NCBI RefSeq assembly: GCF_051401765.1
Contig: NW_027480438.1
Coordinates: 4,402,001-4,466,000 of the forward strand
Direction of reading: 5' to 3'
Length of the DNA: 64,000 nucleotides
Source of the DNA: Calliopsis andreniformis
Taxonomy: Eukaryota; Arthropoda; Insecta; Hymenoptera; Andrenidae
Of this stretch, positions 26,743-40,562 are shown piece after piece. The translations under genes were made by a program, and so were the position numbers. The notes below the pieces were generated by a model. That model saw only the letters and a list, made by a program, of their open reading frames with translations. It made no database searches and was not told the DNA's origin. Within the stretch, counting starts at the first letter, position 1. Each line of letters opens with the position of its first letter.

Positions 26743-29700
26743 ATGTTCAAACCTCAATCCTCAATTCTGAACCTTCAATCCACAATACTCAATCTTCAAT
26801 CCTCAATCCTCAATACTCAATCCTCAATCCCCAATCCTCAATCCTCAGTCATCAAACCTCAATCTTCAATACTCAATCCTCAATCCTCAATCCTTAATAC
26901 TCAATCCTCAATCCTCAATCATCAATCCTCAATCTTCAATCCTCAATTCTCAATCTTTAATCCTCAGTCCTCAATCCTCAATCTTCAATCTTCAATCTTC
27001 AATCCTCGACCCGCAACCCTCAATACCCAATCCTCAATCTTCAATCCTCAATCCTCAATCCTCAATTCTCAATCCTCAATCCTCAACCCTCAATCCTCAA
27101 TCCTCAATCCTCAGTCCTCAAACCTCAATTCTGAATCCTCAATCCTGAATCCTCAATCTTCAGCCCTCAGTCCTCAACAATCAGGTGACAATCCTCAATC
27201 CTTAATAGAATATCCTCAATCCCCAATCCTCAATCTTCAATCCTCAATCCTCAATCCTCAATCCTCAATCCTCAATCCTCAATGTTCAATCCTCAACAGT
27301 CAATCATCAATCTTCAATCCTCAATACTCAATCTTCAATCCTCAATGCTCAATCCTCAACCTTCAATCCTCAATACTCAATCTTCAATCGTCAATCGTCA
27401 ATCCTCAATCCTCATTCTACAATCCTCAATACCCAATCCTCAATCTTCAATCCTCAATCCTCAATCCCCAATTCTCAATCCTCAATCCTCAATCCTCAGA
27501 CCTCAAGCATCAATCCTCAACCGTCAGTCCTCGTCCTCAATCCTCAACACTGAATCCTAAATCCACAATCTTCAATCGTCAATACTAAATCTTCAATCCT
27601 CAATCTTCAGTCCTCAATCCTCAATCCTCAATCCTCAATCATCAAACCTCAACATTCAATACTCAATCCTCAATCCTCAATCCTTAATACTCAATCCTCA
27701 ATCCTCAATCATCAATCCTCAATCTTCAATCCTCAATTCTCAATCTTTAATCCTCAGTCCTCAATCCTCAATCTTCAATCTTCAATCTTCAATCCTCGAC
27801 CCGCAATCCTCAATCCTCAATCCTCAATCCTCAATCCTCAATCTTGAATCCTCAATACTCAATCTTCAATCCCCAATCCTCAATCTTCAATCCTCAATCC
27901 TCAATCCTCAATCCTCAATCCTCAATCCTCAATCTTCAATCCTCTACACTCAATCATCAATCTTCAATCCTCAATACTCAACCTTCAATCCTCAAAGCTC
28001 AATCATCAACATTCAATCCTCAATACTCAATCTTCAATCGTCAATCCTCAGTCCTCATCCTCAATCCTCAATCCTCAATCCTCAATCCTCAATCTTCAAT
28101 CATCAATACTCAATATTCAATCCTCAATCCTCAATCCTCAGACCTCAAACCTCAATTCTGAATCCTCAATCCTGAATCCTCAATCTTCAGCCCTCAGTCC
28201 TCAACAATCAGGTGACAATCCTCAATCCTCAATAGAATATCCTCAATTCGCAGCTTTCGATACACAATACTCAATCTGCAATCTTCAAATCTCTATCCAC
28301 AAGCATCAATTCTCATCACTCAACCCTCAACACTTAGTCCTCAATGTTCAATCCTCAATCATCAATCCTCAATCTTCAATCTTCAATACTCAATCTTCAA
28401 TCCTCAATCCTCAATCCTCAATCCTCAATCCTCAATCCTCATTCTTCAATCCTCAATACCCAATCCTCAATCTTCAATCCTCAATCCTCAATCCCCAATT
28501 CTCAATCCTCAATCCTCAATCCTCAGACCTCAAACATCAATCCTCAATCGTCAGTCCTCGTCCTCAATCCTCAACACTCAATCCTAAATCCTCAATCTTC
28601 AATCGTCAATATTCAATCTTCAATACTCAATCCTCAATCCTCAATCCTCAATCCTCAATCCTCAATGTTCAATCCTCGATACCCAGTCCTCAACCTTCAA
28701 TCCTCAATCCTCAATCCTCAATCCTCAATCCTCAATCCTCAATCCCCAATCCTCAATCCTCAATCATCAAACCTCAACATTCAATACTCAATCCTCAATC
28801 CTCAATCCTTAATACTCAATCCTCAATCCTCAATCATCAATCCTCAATCTTCAATCCTCAATTCTCAATCTTTAATCCTCAGTCCTCAATCCTCAATCTT
28901 CAATCTTCAATCTTCAATCCTCGACCCGCAATCCTCAATCCTCAATCCTCAATCCTCAGTCCTCAATCCGCAATATTCAATCCCCAATACACAATCTTCA
29001 ATCCTCAATCCTCAATCCTCAATCCTCAATCCTCTATCCTCAATCTTGAATCCTCAATACTCAATCTTCAATCCCCAATCCTCAATCTTCAATCCTCAAT
29101 CCTCAATCCTCAATCCTCAATCCTCAATCCTCAATGTTCAATCCTCAACAGTCAATCATCAATCTTCAATCCTCAATACTCAATCTTCAATCCTCAATGC
29201 TCAATCCTCAACCTTCAATCCTCAATACTCAATCTTCAATCGTCAATCCTCAATCCTCAATCCTCAATCCTCATTCTACAATCCTCAATACCCAATCCTC
29301 AATCTTCAATCCTCAATCCTCAATCCCCAATTCTCAATCCTCAATCCTCAATCCTCAGACCTCAAGCATCAATCCTCAACCGTCAGTCCTCGTCCTCAAT
29401 CCTCAACACTGAATCCTAAATCCTCAATCTTCAATCGTCAATACTAAATCTTCAATCCTCAATCTTCAGTCCTCAATCCTCAATCCTCAATCCTCAATAT
29501 TCAACACACAACCCTCAACCATCAATCCTCAATACTCAACCATCAATACTCAATTCTCAATACTCAATAGAATATCCTGAATTCTCATGGTTCAATACTC
29601 AATCCACAAATTCAATAATCAAATCTCAATTCTCAAACATCAATCCTCAACACTCAATACTCAACACTCAATCCTCTGTCCTCAAACCTCAATCCCGAAC

Positions 29701-32700
29701 CCTCAATCCTGAATCCTCAATCTTCAGCACTCAGTCCTCAACAATCAATTGTCAATCCTCAATCCTCAATAGAATATCCTCAATTCACAGTTTTCAATAC
29801 TCAATCCCCATTCTTCAATCTTCAAATCTCAATCCACAAACATCAATTCCCATCACTCAACCCTCAACACTAAGTCCTCAATATTCAATCCACAGTCCTC
29901 AATCCTCAATCTTCAATCCTCAATCCTCAATCCTCAATCGTCATTACTCAATCCTCAATCGTCAATCCTCAATCCCCAATCCCCAATCTTCAATCCTCAA
30001 TCCTCAATCCTCAATCCTCAATAGTCAATCTTCAATCCTCAATACTCAATCTTCAATCCTCAATCATCAATCCTCAGTCCTCAATCCTCAATCGTCAATC
30101 CTCAATCCTCAATCCTCAATTCTCAATCCTCAATCCTCATTCCTCAATCTTCAATCCTCAATACTCAATCCACAATCCTCAATATTCAATCCTCAATACT
30201 CAATCTTCAATCCACAATCCGCAATCCTCAATCCTCAATCCTCAATCCTCAATCCTCAATCCTCAATCTTGAATCCTCAATACTCAATCTTCAATCCCCA
30301 ATCCTCAATCTTCAATCCTCAATCCTCAATCCTCAATCCTCAATCCTCAATCCTCAATCTTCAATCCTCTACACTCAATCATCAATCTTCAATCCTCAAT
30401 ACTCAACCTTCAATCCTCAAAGCTCAATCCTCAACATTCAATCCTCAATACTCAATCTTCAATCGTCAATCCTCAGTCCTCATCCTCAATCCTCAATCCT
30501 CAATCCTCAGTCCTCAATCTTCAATCCTCAATACTCAATATTCAATCCTCAATCCTCAATCCTCAGACCTCAAACCTCAATTCTGAATCCTCAATCCTGA
30601 ATCCTCAATCTTTAGCCCTCAGTTCTCAACAATCAGGAGACAATCCTCAATCCTCAATAGGATATCCTCAATTCGCAGCTTTCGATACACAATACTCAAT
30701 CTGCAGTCTTCAAATCTCTATCCACAAGCATCAATTCACATCACTCAACCCTCAACACTCAGTCCTCAATGTTCAATCCTCAATCATCAATCCTCAATCT
30801 TCAATCTTCAATACTCAATCTTCAATCCTCAATCCTCAATCCTCAATCCTCAATCCTCAATCCTCATTCTTCAATCCTCAATACCCAATCCTCAATCTTC
30901 AATCCTCAATCCTCAATCCCCAATTCTCAATCCTCAATCCTCAATCCTCAGACCTCAAACATCAATCCTCAACCGTCAGTCCTCGTCCTCAATCCTCAAC
31001 ACTCAATCCTAAATCCTCAATCTTCAATCGTCAATATTCAATCTTCAATACTCAATCCTCAATCCTCAATCCTCAATCCTCAATCCTCAATGTTCAATCC
31101 TCGATACCCGGTCCTCAACCTTCAATCCTCAATCCTCAATCCTCAATCCTCAATCCTCAATCCTCAATCCCCAATCCTCAATCCTCAATCATCAAACCTC
31201 AACCTTCAATACTCAATCCTCAATCCTCAATCCTTAATACTCAATCCTCAATCCTCAATGATCAATCCTCAATCTTCAATCCTCAATTCTCAATCTTTAA
31301 TCCTCAGTCCTCAATCCTCAATCATCAATATTCAACACACAACCCTCAACCATCAATCCTCAATACTCAACCATCAATACTCAATTCTCAATACTCAATA
31401 GAATATCCTGAATTCTCATGGTTCAACACTCAATCCACAAATTCAATAATCAAATCTCAATCCTCAAACATCAATCCTCAACACTCAATACTCAACACTC
31501 AATCCTCCGTCCTCAAACCTCAATCCCGAACCCTCAATCCTGAATCCTCAATCTTCAGCACTCAGTCCTCAACAATCAATTGTCAATCCTCAATCCTCAA
31601 TAGAATATCCTCAATTCACAGTTTTCAATACTCAATCCCCATTCTTCAATCTTCAAATCTCAATCCACAAACATCAATTCCCATCACTCAACCCTCAACA
31701 CTAAGTCCTCAATATTCAATCCACAGTCCTCAATCCTCAATCTTCAATCCTCAATCCTCAATCCTCAATCGTCATTACTCAATCCTCAATCGTCAATCCT
31801 CAATCCCCAATCCTCAATCTTCAATCCTCAATCCTCAATCCTGAATCCTCAATAGTCAATCTTCAATCCTCGATACTCAATCTTCAATCCTCAATCATCA
31901 ATCCTCAGTCCTCAATCCTCAATCGTCAATCCTCAATCCTCAATCCTCAATTCTCAATCCTCAATCCTCATTCCTCAATCTTCAATCCTCAATACTCAAT
32001 CCACAATCCTCAATATTCAATCCTCAATACTCAATCTTCAATCCACAATCCGCAATCCTCAATCCTCAATCCTCAATCCTCAATCCTCAATCCTCAATCT
32101 TGAATCCTCAATACTCAATCTTCAATCCCCAATCCTCAATCTTCAATCCTCAATCCTCAATCCTCAATCCTCAATCCTCAATCCTCAATCTTCAATCCTC
32201 TACACTCAATCATCAATCTTCAATCCTCAATACTCAACCTTCAATCCTCAAAGCTCAATCATCAACATTCAATCCTCAATACTCAATCTTCAATCGTCAA
32301 TCCTCAGTCCTCATCCTCAATCCTCAATCCTCAATCCTCAATCCTCAATCCTCAATCTTCAATCATCAATACTCAATATTCAATCCTCAATCCTCAATCC
32401 TCAGACCTCAAACCTCAATTCTGAATCCTCAATCCTGAATCCTCAATCTTCAGAACTCAGTCCTCAACAATCAGCTGTCAATTCTCAATACTCAATAGAA
32501 TATCATCAATTCACAGTTTTCAATACTCAATACTGAATCTGTAATCTTTAAATCTCTATCCACAAACATCAATTCTCATCACTCAAACCTCAACACTCAG
32601 TCCCCAATCCTCAATCATCAATCCTCAATCCTCAATCCTCAATCCTCAATCCTCAATCTTCAATCCTCAATACTCAATCATCAATCCTCAAACCTCAATC

Positions 32701-32837
32701 CTCAATCCTCAATCCTCAACCCTCAATCCTCAGTCTTCAAACCTCAATACTCAATATCCAATCCTCAATCCTCAATCCTCAATCCTCAATCTTCAATCCT
32801 CAATCCTCAATCTTCAACCCTCAACACTCAGTCCTCA
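26743..32837. repeat. HOR unit 6, composite (6,095 bp)
   Basis: Modules run A (26743), an H-derived insert (about 27015-27220), C (27282), a roughly 200-bp late-A segment in place of D (about 27630-27835), E (27844), F (28247), G (28344), late A, C (29134), D (29584), E (30269), F (30672), G (30769), then the junction of the large duplication near 31325, D (31415), E (32100) and J (32498). It is a patchwork of parts of at least three HOR units. A-to-A distance is therefore not a single repeat period here. Confidence 0.82.
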
Positions 32838-35800
32838 ATGTTCAAACCTCAATCCTCAATTCTGAACCTTCAATCCACAATACTCAATCTTCAATCCTCA
32901 ATCCTCAATACTCAATCCTCAATCCCCAATCCTCAATCCTCAGTCATCAAACCTCAATCTTCAATACTCAATCCTCAATCCTCAATCCTTAATACTCAAT
33001 CCTCAATCCTCAATCATCAATCCTCAATCTTCAATCCTCAATTCTCAATCTTTAATCCTCAGTCCTCAATCCTCAATCTTCAATCTTCAATCTTCAATCC
33101 TCGACCCGCAATCCTCAATCCTCAATCCTCAATCCTCAGTCCTCAATCCGCAATATTCAATCCTCAATACTCAATCTTCAATCCTCAATCCTCAATCCTC
33201 AATCCTCAATCCTCTATCCTCAATCTTGAATCCTCAATACTCAATCTTCAATCCCCAATCCTCAATCTTCAATCCTCAATCCTCAATCCTCAATCCTCAA
33301 TCCTCAATCCTCAATGTTCAATCCTCAACAGTCAATCATCAATCTTCAATCCTCAATACTCAATCTTCAATCCTCAATGCTCAATCCTCAACCTTCAATC
33401 CTCAATACTCAATCTTCAATCGTCAATCCTCAATCCTCAATCCTCATTCTACAATCCTCAATACCCAATCCTCAATCTTCAATCCTCAATCCTCAATCCC
33501 CAATTCTCAATCCTCAATCCTCAATCCTCAGACCTCAAGCATCAATCCTCAACCGTCAGTCCTCGTCCTCAATCCTCAACACTGAATCCTAAATCCTCAA
33601 TCTTCAATCGTCAATACTAAATCTTCAATCCTCAATCTTCAGTCCTCAATCCTCAATCCTCAATCCTCAATATTCAACACACAACCCTCAACATCAATCC
33701 TCAATACTCAACCATCAATACTCAATTCTCAATAGTCAATAGAATATCCTGAATTCTCATGGTTCAATAATCAATCCACAAATTCAATAATCAAATCTCA
33801 ATCCTCAAACATCAATCCTCAACACTCAATACTCAACACTCAATCCTCTGTCCTCAAACCTCAATCCCGAACCCTCAATCCTGAATCCTCAATCTTCAGC
33901 ACTCAGTCCTCAACAATCAATTGTCAATCATCAATCCTCAATAGAATATCCTCAATTCACAGTTTTCAATACTCAATCCCCATTCTTCAATCTTCAAATC
34001 TCAATCCACAAACATCAATTCCCATCACTCAACCCTCAACACTAAGTCCTCAATATTCAATCCACAGTCCTCAATCCTCAATCTTCAATCCTCAATCCTC
34101 AATCCTCAATCGTCATTACTCAATCCTCAATCGTCAATCCTCAATCCCCAATCCTCAATCTTCAATCCTCAATCCTCAATCCTGAATCCTCAATAGTCAA
34201 TCTTCAATCCTCGATACTCAATCTTCAATCCTCAATCATCAATCCTCAGTCCTCAATCCTCAATCGTCAATCCTCAATCCTCAATCCTCAATTCTCAATC
34301 CTCAATCCTCATTCCTCAATCTTCAATCCTCAATACTCAATCCACAATCCTCAATATTCAATCCTCAATACTCAATCTTCAATCCACAATCCGCAATCCT
34401 CAATCCTCAATCCTCAATCCTCAATCCTCAATCCTCAATCTTGAATCCTCAATACTCAATCTTCAATCCCCAATCCTCAATCTTCAATCCTCAATCCTCA
34501 ATCCTCAATCCTCAATCCTCAATCCTCAATCTTCAATCCTCTACACTCAATCATCAATCTTCAATCCTCAATACTCAACCTTCAATCCTCAAAGCTCAAT
34601 CATCAACATTCAATCCTCAATACTCAATCTTCAATCGTCAATCCTCAGTCCTCATCCTCAATCCTCAATCCTCAATCCTCAATCCTCAATCTTCAATCAT
34701 CAATACTCAATATTCAATCCTCAATCCTCAATCCTCAGACCTCAAACCTCAATTCTGAATCCTCAATCCTGAATCCTCAATCTTCAGCCCTCAGTCCTCA
34801 ACAATCAGGTGACAATCCTCAATCCTCAATAGAATATCCTCAATTCGCAGCTTTCGATACACAATACTCAATCTGCAATCTTCAAATCTCTATCCACAAG
34901 CATCAATTCTCATCACTCAACCCTCAACACTCAGTCCTCAATGTTCAATCCTCAATCATCAATCCTCAATCTTCAATCTTCAATACTCAATCTTCAATCC
35001 TCAATCCTCAATCCTCAATCCTCAATCCTCAATCCTCATTCTTCAATCCTCAATACCCAATCCTCAATCTTCAATCCTCAATCCTCAATCCCCAATTCTC
35101 AATCCTCAATCCTCAATCCTCAGACCTCAAACATCAATCCTCAATCGTCAGTCCTCGTCCTCAATCCTCAACACTCAATCCTAAATCCTCAATCTTCAAT
35201 CGTCAATATTCAATCTTCAATACTCAATCCTCAATCCTCAATCCTCAATCCTCAATCCTCAATGTTCAACCCTCGATACCCAGTCCTCAACCTTCAATCC
35301 TCAATCCTCAATCCTCAATCCTCAATCCTCAATCCTCAATCCCCAATCCTCAATCCTCAATCATCAAACCTCAACATTCAATACTCAATCCTCAATCCTC
35401 AATCCTTAATACTCAATCCTCAATCCTCAATCATCAATCCTGAATCCTCAATCTTCAGCCCTCAGTCCTCAACAATCAGGTGACAATCCTCAATCCTTAA
35501 TAGAATATCCTCAATTCACAGTAATCAATACTCCATACTCAATCTGCAATCTTCAAATCACTATCCACAAACATCAATTCTCATCACTCAACCCTCAACA
35601 CTCAGTCCTCAATGTTCAATCCTCAATCCTCAATTCTCAATCTTCAATCCTCAATACTCAATCTTAAATCCTCAATCCTCAACCCTCAATACCCAATCCT
35701 CAATCTTCAATCCTCAATCCTCAATCCTCAATTCTCAATCCTCAATCCTCAACCCTCAATCCTCAATCCTCAATCCTCAGTCCTCAAACCTCAATTCTGA

Positions 35801-36703
35801 ATCCTCAATCCTGAATCCTCAATCTTCAGCCCTCAGTCCTCAACAATCAGGTGACAATCCTCAATCCTTAATAGAATATCCTCAATTCACAGTAATCAAT
35901 ACTCCATACTCAATCTGCAATCTTCAAATCACTATCCACAAACATCAATTCTCATCACTCAACCCTCAACACTCAGTCCTCAATGTTCAATCCTCAATCC
36001 TCAATTCTCAATCTTCAATCCTCAATACTCAATCTATAATCCTCAATCCTCAATCCTCAATCTTCAATCCTAAATCCTCAATTCTCAATCTTCAATCCTT
36101 AATACTCAATATTAAATCCTCAATTCTCAATCCTCAATACCCAATTCTCAACCTTCAATCCTCAATCCTCAATCCTCAATTCTCAATCCTCAATCCTCAA
36201 CCCTCAATCCTCAATCCTCAATCCTCAATCCTCAATCCTCAACCCTCAATCGTCAGTCTTCACACCTCAATGTTCAATCTTCAATCCTCAATCCTCAATC
36301 CTGAATCCTCAATCTTCAGACCTCAGTCCTCAACAATCAGCTGTCAATTCTCAATACTCAATAGAATATCATCAATTCACAGTTTTCAATACTCAATACT
36401 GAATCTGTAATCTTTAAATCTCTATCCACAAACATCAATTCTCATCACTCAAACCTCAACACTCAGTCCCCAATCCTCAATCATCAATCCTCAATCCTCA
36501 ATCCTCAATCCTCAATCCTCAATCTTCAATCCTCAATACTCAATCATCAATCCTCAAACCTCAATCCTCAATCCTCAATCCTCAACCCTCAATCCTCAGT
36601 CTTCAAACCTCAATACTCAATATCCAATCCTCAATCCTCAATCCTCAATCCTCAATCTTCAATCCTCAATCCTCAATCTTCAACCCTCAACACTCAGTCC
36701 TCA
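32838..36703. repeat. HOR unit 7, full length (3,866 bp)
   Basis: Landmarks: C 33314, D 33756, E 34441, F 34844, G 34941, H pair 35519 and 35890, J 36364. It shares CAATAGTCAATAG and TTCAATAATCAATCC in D with unit 2, identifying the two as partners in the large duplication (offset 19608). A few differences separate them, for example GTCAATCATCAATCC near 33923 here versus GTCAATCCTCAATCC in unit 2. Confidence 0.9.
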
Positions 36704-39700
36704 ATGTTCAAACCTCAATCCTCAATTCTGAACCTTCAATCCACAATACTCAATCTTCAATCCTCAATCCTCAATACTCAATCCTCAATCCCCAATCCTC
36801 AATCCTCAGTCATCAAACCTCAATCTTCAATACTCAATCCTCAATCCTCAATCCTTAATACTCAATCCTCAATCCTCAATCATCAATCCTCAATCTTCAA
36901 TCCTCAATTCTCAATCTTTAATCCTCAGTCCTCAATCCTCAATCTTCAATCTTCAATCTTCAATCCTCGACCCGCAATCCTCAATCCTCAATCCTCAATC
37001 CTCAGTCCTCAATCCGCAATATTCAATCCTCAATACTCAATCTTCAATCCTCAATCCTCAATCCTCAATCCTCAATCCTCTATCCTCAATCTTGAATCCT
37101 CAATACTCAATCTTCAATCCCCAATCCTCAATCTTCAATCCTCAATCCTCAATCCTCAATCCTCAATCCTCAATCCTCAATGTTCAATCCTCAACAGTCA
37201 ATCATCAATCTTCAATCCTCAATACTCAATCTTCAATCCTCAATGCTCAATCCTCAACCTTCAATCCTCAATACTCAATCTTCAATCGTCAATCCTCAAT
37301 CCTCAATCCTCATTCTACAATCCTCAATACCCAATCCTCAATCTTCAATCCTCAATCCTCAATCCCCAATTCTCAATCCTCAATCCTCAATCCTCAGACC
37401 TCAAGCATCAATCCTCAACCGTCAGTCCTCGTCCTCAATCCTCAACACTGAATCCTAAATCCTCAATCTTCAATCGTCAATACTAAATCTTCAATCCTCA
37501 ATCTTCAGTCCTCAATCCTCAATCCTCAATCCTCAATATTCAACACACAACCCTCAACATCAATCCTCAATACTCAACCATCAATACTCAATTCTCAATA
37601 CTCAATAGAATATCCTGAATTCTCATGGTTCAATACTCAATCCACAAATTCAATAATCAAATCTCAATCCTCAAACATCAATCCTCAACACTCAATACTC
37701 AACACTCAATCCTCTGTCCTCAAACCTCAATCCCGAACCCTCAATCCTGAATCCTCAATCTTCAGCACTCAGTCCTCAACAATCAATTGTCAATCCTCAA
37801 TCCTCAATAGAATATCCTCAATTCACAGTTTTCAATACTCAATCCCCATTCTTCAATCTTCAAATCTCAATCCACAAACATCAATTCCCATCACTCAACC
37901 CTCAACACTAAGTCCTCAATATTCAATCCACAGTCCTCAATCCTCAATCTTCAATCCTCAATCCTCAATCCTCAATCGTCATTACTCAATCCTCAATCGT
38001 CAATCCTCAATCCCCAATCCTCAATCTTCAATCCTCAATCCTCAATCCTGAATCCTCAATAGTCAATCTTCAATCCTCGATACTCAATCTTCAATCCTCA
38101 ATCATCAATCCTCAGTCCTCAATCCTCAATCGTCAATCCTCAATCCTCAATCCTCAATTCTCAATCCTCAATCCTCATTCCTCAATCTTCAATCCTCAAT
38201 ACTCAATCCACAATCCTCAATATTCAATCCTCAATACTCAATCTTCAATCCACAATCCGCAATCCTCAATCCTCAATCCTCAATCCTCAATCCTCAATCC
38301 TCAATCTTGAATCCTCAATACTCAATCTTCAATCCCCAATCCTCAATCTTCAATCCTCAATCCTCAATCCTCAATCCTCAATCCTCAATCCTCAATCTTC
38401 AATCCTCTACACTCAATCATCAATCTTCAATCCTCAATACTCAACCTTCAATCCTCAAAGCTCAATCATCAACATTCAATCCTCAATACTCAATCTTCAA
38501 TCGTCAATCCTCAGTCCTCATCCTCAATCCTCAATCCTCAATCCTCAATCCTCAATCTTCAATCATCAATACTCAATATTCAATCCTCAATCCTCAATCC
38601 TCAGACCTCAAACCTCAATTCTGAATCCTCAATCCTGAATCCTCAATCTTCAGCCCTCAGTCCTCAACAATCAGGTGACAATCCTCAATCCTCAATAGAA
38701 TATCCTCAATTCGCAGCTTTCGATACACAATACTCAATCTGCAATCTTCAAATCTCTATCCACAAGCATCAATTCTCATCACTCAACCCTCAACACTCAG
38801 TCCTCAATGTTCAATCCTCAATCATCAATCCTCAATCTTCAATCTTCAATACTCAATCTTCAATCCTCAATCCTCAATCCTCAATCCTCAATCCTCAATC
38901 CTCATTCTTCAATCCTCAATACCCAATCCTCAATCTTCAATCCTCAATCCTCAATCCCCAATTCTCAATCGTCAATCCTCAATCCTCAGACCTCAAACAT
39001 CAATCCTCAATCGTCAGTCCTCGTCCTCAATCCTCAACACTCAATCCTAAATCCTCAATCTTCAATCGTCAATATTCAATCTTCAATACTCAATCCTCAA
39101 TCCTCAATCCTCAATCCTCAATCCTCAATGTTCAACCCTCGATACCCAGTCCTCAACCTTCAATCCTCAATCCTCAATCCTCAATCCTCAATCCTCAATC
39201 CCCAATCCTCAATCCTCAATCATCAAACCTCAACATTCAATACTCAATCCTCAATCCTCAATCCTTAATACTCAATCCTCAATCCTCAATCATCAATGCT
39301 GAATCCTCAATCTTCAGCCCTCAGTCCTCAACAATCAGGTGACAATCCTCAATCCTTAATAGAATATCCTCAATTCACAGTAATCAATACTCCATACTCA
39401 ATCTGCAATCTTCAAATCACTATCCACAAACATCAATTCTCATCACTCAACCCTCAACACTCAGTCCTCAATGTTCAATCCTCAATCCTCAATTCTCAAT
39501 CTTCAATCCTCAATACTCAATCTTAAATCCTCAATCCTCAACCCTCAATACCCAATCCTCAATCTTCAATCCTCAATCCTCAATCCTCAATTCTCAATCC
39601 TCAATCCTCAACCCTCAATCCTCAATCCTCAATCCTCAGTCCTCAAACCTCAATTCTGAATCCTCAATCCTGAATCCTCAATCTTCAGCCCTCAGTCCTC

Positions 39701-40562
39701 AACAATCAGGTGACAATCCTCAATCCTTAATAGAATATCCTCAATTCACAGTAATCAATACTCCATACTCAATCTGCAATCTTCAAATCACTATCCACAA
39801 ACATCAATTCTCATCACTCAACCCTCAACACTCAGTCCTCAATGTTCAATCCTCAATCCTCAATTCTCAATCTTCAATCCTCAATACTCAATCTATAATC
39901 CTCAATCCTCAATCCTCAATCTTCAATCCTAAATCCTCAATTCTCAATCTTCAATCCTTAATACTCAATATTAAATCCTCAATTCTCAATCCTCAATACC
40001 CAATTCTCAACCTTCAATCCTCAATCCTCAATCCTCAATTCTCAATCCTCAATCCTCAACCCTCAATCCTCAATCCTCAATCCTCAATCCTCAATCCTCA
40101 ACCCTCAATCGTCAGTCTTCACACCTCAATGTTCAATCTTCAATCCTCAATCCTCAATCCTGAATCCTCAATCTTCAGACCTCAGTCCTCAACAATCAGC
40201 TGTCAATTCTCAATACTCAATAGAATATCATCAATTCACAGTTTTCAATACTCAATACTGAATCTGTAATCTTTAAATCTCTATCCACAAACATCAATTC
40301 TCATCACTCAAACCTCAACACTCAGTCCCCAATCCTCAATCATCAATCCTCAATCCTCAATCCTCAATCCTCAATCCTCAATCTTCAATCCTCAATACTC
40401 AATCATCAATCCTCAAACCTCAATCCTCAATCCTCAATCCTCAACCCTCAATCCTCAGTCTTCAAACCTCAATACTCAATATCCAATCCTCAATCCTCAA
40501 TCCTCAATCCTCAATCTTCAATCCTCAATCCTCAATCTTCAACCCTCAACACTCAGTCCTCA
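36704..40562. repeat. HOR unit 8, full length (3,859 bp)
   Basis: Landmarks: C 37180, D 37622, E 38307, F 38710, G 38807, H pair 39378 and 39749, J 40223. It is one heptamer shorter than units 2, 4 and 7. Private changes CAATTCTCAATCGTC (about 38961) and CATCAATGCTGAATCC (about 39291) occur in no other unit. By position it pairs with unit 3, but it lacks the CAATTCTCAATCC before E that units 3 and 4 share, so it may be a hybrid or that variant arose later. Confidence 0.88.

Larger units (their letters stand above)
11720..31325. repeat. Large segmental tandem duplication, copy 1 (about 19.6 kb)
   Basis: Sequence from the D-module of HOR unit 1 to the G-module end near 31320 is followed immediately by a second version of itself. 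Paired private variants in the same order support this: TTCAACACTCAATCC 11821/31421; CAATAGTCAATAG near 14121/33730; CTCATCCATCAATAC near 25705/41441; CAACCCTAAGTCC near 26033/41768; CGTCAATCGTCAATCC near 27388/43124; CAACACTTAGTCC near 28328/44634; TCTTTAGCCCTCAG near 30609/46911; ATACCCGGTCC near 31104/47406; CAATGATCAATCC near 31257/47558. Copy 1 contains one 3.87-kb unit more than copy 2. Confidence 0.85.
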
